Position numbers and translations under genes: made by a program | Notes under the pieces: generated by a model | Told to the model about the DNA's origin: nothing | The model's input: only the letters and a program-made list of their open reading frames with translations | The model's database searches: none | In this document: positions 6,434 to 9,913 of the stretch, piece after piece | Layout: each line of letters opens with the position of its first letter | How positions within the stretch are numbered: position 1 is the first letter of the stretch | Assembly (NCBI GenBank): GCA_951800155.1 | Contig: CATOJL010000044.1 | Coordinates: 1-9,913 of the forward strand | Reading direction: 5' to 3' | Length of the DNA stretch: 9,913 nt | Source: an uncultured Bacilli bacterium | GTDB taxonomy: Bacteria; Bacillota_I; Bacilli_A; RF39; UBA660

Positions 6434-7060
6434 ATGCATAGAAAAGAAATTATTTGTTTGATAGGAATTTTTCTTTCTATTTTTTTAATTTGTTGTATTC
6501 AAACTGATCATATTGCTTGGTTTGATACTTCTATTTATGATTTTCTTATAGTCTTAAAGAGCGAATCAATGACAAATCTCTTTTTAGGAATTTCTAGTAT
6601 CACACTTCCCTTTATCGTGATAAGTCTTTTCTTTTGGATTTTTTATCCCAATAAAATCATCTCTTTTTTTGTTAGTTTTCATCTCACTTTTTCTTTCATT
6701 TTAAGTAATCTTTTAAAACTTATTTTTAAAAGAAATAGACCTATAGGAATTGCTCTTACTTATGAACCTGGATATAGTATGCCATCGAGTCATGCTATGG
6801 TCAGTATGGTTTTTCTTGGATTTCTTATTTATTTAGTTATGATAAAAGTAAAGAATCCTTATATGAGAAATGGGATTTCCATTTTACTAGCACTTCTTAT
6901 TCTTTGTGTGGGTGTGAGTCGAATCTATCTAGGTGTTCATTATGCTAGTGATGTATTCCTTGGATTTCTTTTCGGTATTCTTTATTTGTACTTTTTCCTC
7001 CATTTAAAAAAAGTACAGATTCTTTTTCAAAAAGAAAATAAAGGTTTAAAAGGAGAGTAG
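6434..7060 (+). CDS. PAP2-family membrane phosphatase
   Basis: A 208-residue integral membrane protein with about six hydrophobic segments and the three-part acid phosphatase signature. Motif 1 is KX6RP (K95 to R102-P103). Motif 2 is PSSH (117-120), where PSGH is usual; H120 is kept. Motif 3 is SRX5HX3D (S162-R163, H169, D173), with the nucleophile H169. Members remove phosphate from lipid phosphates such as phosphatidic acid, phosphatidylglycerophosphate or undecaprenyl pyrophosphate, with the active site on the outer face. Length and layout fit the small bacterial BcrC/PgpB-like enzymes; the substrate cannot be told from sequence. AAAGGAG lies 8 nt before the ATG. The gene follows the kinase gene by 27 nt without a terminator and precedes the next gene by 5 nt, so it is an internal operon gene. 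Confidence 0.92.
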   Translation: MHRKEIICLIGIFLSIFLICCIQTDHIAWFDTSIYDFLIVLKSESMTNLFLGISSITLPFIVISLFFWIFYPNKIISFFVSFHLTFSFILSNLLKLIFKRNRPIGIALTYEPGYSMPSSHAMVSMVFLGFLIYLVMIKVKNPYMRNGISILLALLILCVGVSRIYLGVHYASDVFLGFLFGILYLYFFLHLKKVQILFQKENKGLKGE

Positions 7061-7065
7061 AGAAA

Positions 7066-7881
7066 GTGTTTTATATTGTAGAAGAAGATAGTCCATTATC
7101 TTCCTTTTTAGAAAAAAAATTTACAAAGAAACAGGTGAAACAATATTTAAAAAATAGAGAAATTTTTGTGAATGGGAAAATAGAAACACATTATCATTTT
7201 TTAGTAAAAAAGAATGATGAAATTACCTTAGTAAAAAGACTAGAAAAAGATATTTTACTTTTATACGAGGATAGAGATATTTTAATTGTGGATAAACCCT
7301 ATCATATGCTTACAGTTGCTGATCTAAAACATAAGGATACACTTTATGTGGCTCTCTCTTCCTATGTGAAACAACAAAATAAAAAGAATAAAATCTATAT
7401 CGTACACCGTTTAGATCAAGAAACATCTGGTATTATGGTATTTGCTAAAAGTGTGGAAATGAAAGAAAAATTACAACAAAATTGGAATAAGGTTGTAAGA
7501 GAATACCGAGCACTTGTCCATGGAAAAGTAAAAGAAAAGGATACATTGCATTTTTATTTAAAGGAAAATCGGGCGATGCAAGTTTATGTTACGAAAAAAG
7601 ATCAATATACGAAAGAAGCCATTACAGAATATACAAGACTTCGTTTTAAAAATGATATTTCTTTTGTGAATATAACAATTAAAACGGGAAGAAAACATCA
7701 AATTCGTGTATCTTTTAAAGAGATAGGTTGTCCTATTTTAGGAGATAAGAAATATGGACAAAAAGATGCATGTAAACATTTATATTTATATGCCAGTAAA
7801 TTAATCTTACCTCATCCAAGAACGGAAAAAGTCCTTACTTTTATAAAACCAGTAGGTGATGATTTTCTTGATTATTTGTAA
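7066..7881 (+). CDS. RluA-family RNA pseudouridine synthase
   Basis: A 271-residue enzyme that isomerises uridine to pseudouridine in structured RNA, most likely 23S rRNA. An S4-like RNA-binding region lies at about residues 10-57, with FTKKQVKQYLKNREIFVNGK. The catalytic domain follows: ILIVDKP (72-78), the active-site motif HRLDQETSG (114-122) with catalytic D117, KTGRKHQIRV near 211-220, and a HLYLYA segment near 240. Most relatives have HRLDxxTSG, so Q118-E119 is an ordinary variation. The GTG start is supported by AAAGGAG at about 7049-7055, some 10 nt upstream, overlapping the end of the PAP2 gene. It is the last gene of the operon; I see no convincing terminator after it. The exact target uridine (RluC-, RluD- or YjbO-like) cannot be assigned. 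Confidence 0.93.
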   Translation: MFYIVEEDSPLSSFLEKKFTKKQVKQYLKNREIFVNGKIETHYHFLVKKNDEITLVKRLEKDILLLYEDRDILIVDKPYHMLTVADLKHKDTLYVALSSYVKQQNKKNKIYIVHRLDQETSGIMVFAKSVEMKEKLQQNWNKVVREYRALVHGKVKEKDTLHFYLKENRAMQVYVTKKDQYTKEAITEYTRLRFKNDISFVNITIKTGRKHQIRVSFKEIGCPILGDKKYGQKDACKHLYLYASKLILPHPRTEKVLTFIKPVGDDFLDYL

Positions 7882-7908
7882 ACGAAAAAAATTTATTACA
7901 TAAATATG

Positions 7909-7917
7909 TGATATACT
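7909..7917 (+). promoter_or_regulatory. Extended -10 promoter of the carboxypeptidase gene
   Basis: TGATATACT gives an extended -10 (TG at 7909-7910, TATACT at 7912-7917), with no good -35 box. A small inverted repeat, ACATA (7898-7902) and TATGT (7905-7909), lies just upstream. The leader carries AGGTG at 7927-7931, 5 nt before the ATG. Confidence 0.6.
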
Positions 7918-7936
7918 AAATAAAGTAGGTGAGCTT

Positions 7937-9070
7937 ATGGAAAAAAGAAAAATTTTATTTTGTTTTATTTCCTTTTTGTTTTTTGTAGGAGGAATTTATT
8001 TCTTATTTATTGCTTTTGATAAACCTAAAGTGGAATTAAAAATGGAAACACTTTCTTTAAATGAAGAAAAAAGAATAAAAGATGTTGTAACTATACAAAA
8101 GGGTACTTTAGTGCATAATGATGTAATTGATACACAAAAAATCGGGAAGGTAAAAATCCAAGTCGTTGTTAAAAATAAAAGAAATAAAAAGCAAAATTAT
8201 TCTTTTGAAATAACAATTGTAGATCAAGAAAAACCTGTTATTACCTATCAAAAAGAAATCATTATCGAAGAAGGACAAGCAATTGACTTGTTAAAAGATG
8301 TAACAGCCGTTGATAATTCAAAAGAAGAAGTGAAAGTGAGAATAGAAGGAAATTACGATTTAAAAAAAGTAGGAGAATATACTATTTTTTATGTGGCGGA
8401 AGATTCTAGTGGAAACATTGCTAAAGAAGAGGCAAAGTTGATTGTGAACAAAAAGAAACAAGTAATTCCTCCTAAAACAAATCCATCTTCTAGTGAATCT
8501 GATAAAACATTTACAACGACAAAGGGATTTAAAGGGGTAATCAAGAATGGTGTCACTTATATAGATGGTGTATTGGTTGCGAATAAAACCTATTCTCTTC
8601 CCTCTAACTATGGAAGTGGTTTAACAAAGGAAACAACAAATGCTTTTTATAAGATGCAAGAGGCTGCAAAGATGGAGGGATTAAATCTTTATATTTCTAG
8701 TGGGTTCCGCTCCTATAACAAACAGAATACACTTTACAATAATTATGTAGCCCGTGATGGAAAGAAGGCTGCTGATACTTATTCGGCAAGAGCAGGATAT
8801 TCAGAACATCAAACAGGACTTGCCTTTGATGTAAATACAATTAGTTCTGCTTTTGATAATACAAAAGAAGCAAAATGGCTAGCTAAAAATTGTTACAAAT
8901 ATGGTTTTATTTTAAGATATCCTAAAGGAAAAGAAAGTGAAACAGGTTATATGTATGAATCATGGCATTTTCGGTATGTTGGGGAAGAATTGGCTTCCAA
9001 ACTATACAATAATGGGGATTGGATAACATTAGAAACTTATTTTGGAATTACAAGTAAATACGCAGAATAG
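7937..9070 (+). CDS. VanY-type D-alanyl-D-alanine carboxypeptidase with Ig-like modules
   Basis: A 377-residue membrane-anchored peptidoglycan enzyme. Residues 8-27 form one hydrophobic anchor after MEKRK; there is no lipobox cysteine. Two predicted beta-sandwich modules follow at about 30-96 and 97-171. The second has the DUF5011-like pattern, with EKPVI, DVTAVDNS and GEYTIFYVAEDSSGN. A Ser/Pro-rich linker spans about 175-195. The M15B catalytic domain covers about 200-377: SGFRSY (255-260), SEHQTGLAFDV (289-299) with metal ligands H291 and D298, and ESWHFRYVG (341-349) with catalytic E341 and metal ligand H344. It should remove the terminal D-Ala from wall stem peptides outside the cell. 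No vanS/vanR or other resistance gene accompanies it, so a housekeeping wall role is more likely than glycopeptide resistance. It has its own promoter and ends in TAG. Confidence 0.94.
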   Translation: MEKRKILFCFISFLFFVGGIYFLFIAFDKPKVELKMETLSLNEEKRIKDVVTIQKGTLVHNDVIDTQKIGKVKIQVVVKNKRNKKQNYSFEITIVDQEKPVITYQKEIIIEEGQAIDLLKDVTAVDNSKEEVKVRIEGNYDLKKVGEYTIFYVAEDSSGNIAKEEAKLIVNKKKQVIPPKTNPSSSESDKTFTTTKGFKGVIKNGVTYIDGVLVANKTYSLPSNYGSGLTKETTNAFYKMQEAAKMEGLNLYISSGFRSYNKQNTLYNNYVARDGKKAADTYSARAGYSEHQTGLAFDVNTISSAFDNTKEAKWLAKNCYKYGFILRYPKGKESETGYMYESWHFRYVGEELASKLYNNGDWITLETYFGITSKYAE

Positions 9071-9167
9071 AGGCATTTATATGGAGAATAAAAAATGTTT
9101 GCTTTTTTCATGAAGTAATAAATTTATGTCAATAGGAATGGAAAAGGTATTAAAGTAAGAAAAAGCA

Positions 9168-9176
9168 TGATATAAT
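9168..9176 (+). promoter_or_regulatory. Extended -10 promoter of the SPFH gene
   Basis: TGATATAAT has a TG extension (9168-9169) and a perfect TATAAT (9171-9176); the -35 region is poor (TATTAA-like near 9148). I see no sigma-W type TGAAAC/CGTA pair, which controls ydjI in Bacillus subtilis. Confidence 0.65.
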
Positions 9177-9199
9177 GAATCTAGAATGGAGAGTGAATT

Positions 9200-9913
9200 A
9201 TGGGTCTAATTAAGGCAATTACGAGTTCGGTTTCTTCTGGACTTGGGGATCAATTTAAAGAGTTCGTCGTTTGTCCAGAAGTGGCAAACAATGTTTTAAT
9301 TCAAAGAGGAGATGTAAGACATGGGAAAGGAAATAAGCATCCTAGTGAGGGTGTAATTACGAATGGAAGTACCATTGTTGTACCAGAAGGAATGTGTATG
9401 CTTATCGTTGATAATGGTGCGATTACAGAATTTACAGCTGAAAGTGGTTCTTATACTTATGATAATAGTTCTGAACCAACTATTTTTGAAGGTGGATTTT
9501 TTAAAGGAATTAAAGAAACAATTAAAACGATGGGAAGACGTATTACATATGGCGGGCAAGAAGCGCATGATCAAAGAGTATATTATGTAAATACTAAAAT
9601 TATTACAGGAAATAGGTTTGGAAGTCCTCAACCAAAGAAAATAACAGATGAAAAGTACGGCATGTTGGAAGTAACTTTTTTTGGAGAATATGCATTTCAA
9701 GTGGTGAATCCTGCTACTTTAATTTCAGGTGTGATTGGAAGTAATCCGAAAGATACTGTTACCTATGAGGAAGTAATTGGAAGTCAATTAAAGACAAAAT
9801 TTGTGGAACAAATTACACAAGCAATATCAGTTGTGATGCGTAAGGCGAAGGTATCTTTTGGAGATATGGGACTCTATGGTGGAGATATTTCTGATGAAAT
9901 GAATCGTTGTTTA
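9200..9913 (+). CDS. SPFH-domain / virion-core-like protein, YdjI family (3' truncated)
   Basis: The frame opens at the ATG at 9200 (GGAG at 9188-9191, 8 nt upstream) and runs without a stop to the window end, giving 238 residues. The N-terminus MGLIKAITSSVSSGLGDQFKEF is an amphipathic start typical of YdjI-like proteins annotated as 'virion core protein', which carry an SPFH (stomatin/flotillin-like) domain. VLIQRGDVRHGKGN, GSTIVVPEGMCMLIVDNGAI and a TYGGQ segment fit the family. Residues from about 140 onward (KITDEKYGMLEVTFFGEYAFQV, then a helical stretch rich in Gln and Lys) belong to the SPFH core. In B. subtilis, YdjI works with YdjG and YdjH to recruit a PspA-type protein to the membrane. 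No such partners lie upstream here; they could lie downstream of the window. The usual C-terminal zinc-ribbon part, if present, is out of view. Confidence 0.85.
   Translation, partial: MGLIKAITSSVSSGLGDQFKEFVVCPEVANNVLIQRGDVRHGKGNKHPSEGVITNGSTIVVPEGMCMLIVDNGAITEFTAESGSYTYDNSSEPTIFEGGFFKGIKETIKTMGRRITYGGQEAHDQRVYYVNTKIITGNRFGSPQPKKITDEKYGMLEVTFFGEYAFQVVNPATLISGVIGSNPKDTVTYEEVIGSQLKTKFVEQITQAISVVMRKAKVSFGDMGLYGGDISDEMNRCL

Noticed and set aside
7937..9070. Glycopeptide resistance locus
   Set aside because: VanY-type domain only; no vanH/A/X ligase genes and no VanR/VanS pair. The kinase nearby is an orphan hybrid kinase in a separate operon.
9071..9135. Terminator after the carboxypeptidase gene
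   Set aside because: An A-run and a T-run flank TGTTTGC near 9094-9112, but the stem would be only A-T pairs; too weak to call.
9363..9590. Plus-strand frame inside the SPFH gene
   Set aside because: It overlaps the family-supported frame starting at 9200 and has no convincing ribosome binding site.
9296..9700. Open frame on the minus strand (134 codons)
   Set aside because: It lies wholly antisense to the SPFH gene, has no ribosome binding site, and its product shows no recognisable domain; the plus-strand frame carries clear family features.
1..9913. CRISPR array, tRNA/rRNA gene, insertion sequence or new defence system
   Set aside because: No regularly spaced direct repeats, no tRNA-like or rRNA sequence, and no transposase, integrase, nuclease or toxin-antitoxin pair was seen; every gene belongs to a known envelope, transport, signalling or RNA-modification family except the partial first one.

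Overview
This is a strongly A+T-rich window from a low-G+C Gram-positive bacterium (Bacillota, Bacilli-like). The signs are near-consensus sigma-A promoters, strong AGGAG-type ribosome binding sites and short intrinsic terminators. Family types also fit: a YozG/NatAB-type regulator-transporter cassette, a VanY peptidase with a non-lipoprotein anchor, and a YdjI-like SPFH protein. Every tryptophan codon seen is TGG, no gene reads through TGA, and all stops are TAA or TAG. The standard code therefore applies and a code-4 Mollicute is unlikely. I cannot name the genus. All recognised genes are on the + strand.

Layout. (1) 1-621: the 3' end of a secreted or phage-tail-like repeat protein with a CxxCxxC motif, closed by an intrinsic terminator. 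(2) 622-947: a non-coding stretch with diverged inverted repeats and a consensus promoter whose -10 box lies inside a palindrome. (3) 948-3378: a three-gene operon of an XRE/YozG-type regulator (TTG start), an ABC ATPase and an ABC-2 permease, ending in a terminator. (4) 3419-4534: a single PlsC-like acyltransferase gene with its own promoter, overlapped by a perfect 9+9 bp palindrome, and its own terminator. (5) 4536-7881: an operon of a seven-TM hybrid histidine kinase, a PAP2 phosphatase and an RluA-type pseudouridine synthase. (6) 7909-9070: a membrane-anchored VanY-type D,D-carboxypeptidase with two predicted Ig-like modules. (7) 9168-9913: promoter and 5' part of a YdjI-like SPFH/virion-core protein, cut by the window end.

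How it fits together. Most genes concern the cell envelope: a lipid acyltransferase, a lipid or undecaprenyl phosphatase, a peptidoglycan carboxypeptidase, an efflux-type ABC exporter, a membrane-stress-type SPFH protein and an orphan membrane kinase. The theme is clear, but a joint pathway is only inference. I do not see a new defence or mobile system. The least explained signals are two palindromes sitting on promoter -10 boxes, the repeats upstream of the XRE gene, and the acyltransferase with altered motifs and an unassigned C-terminal tail.
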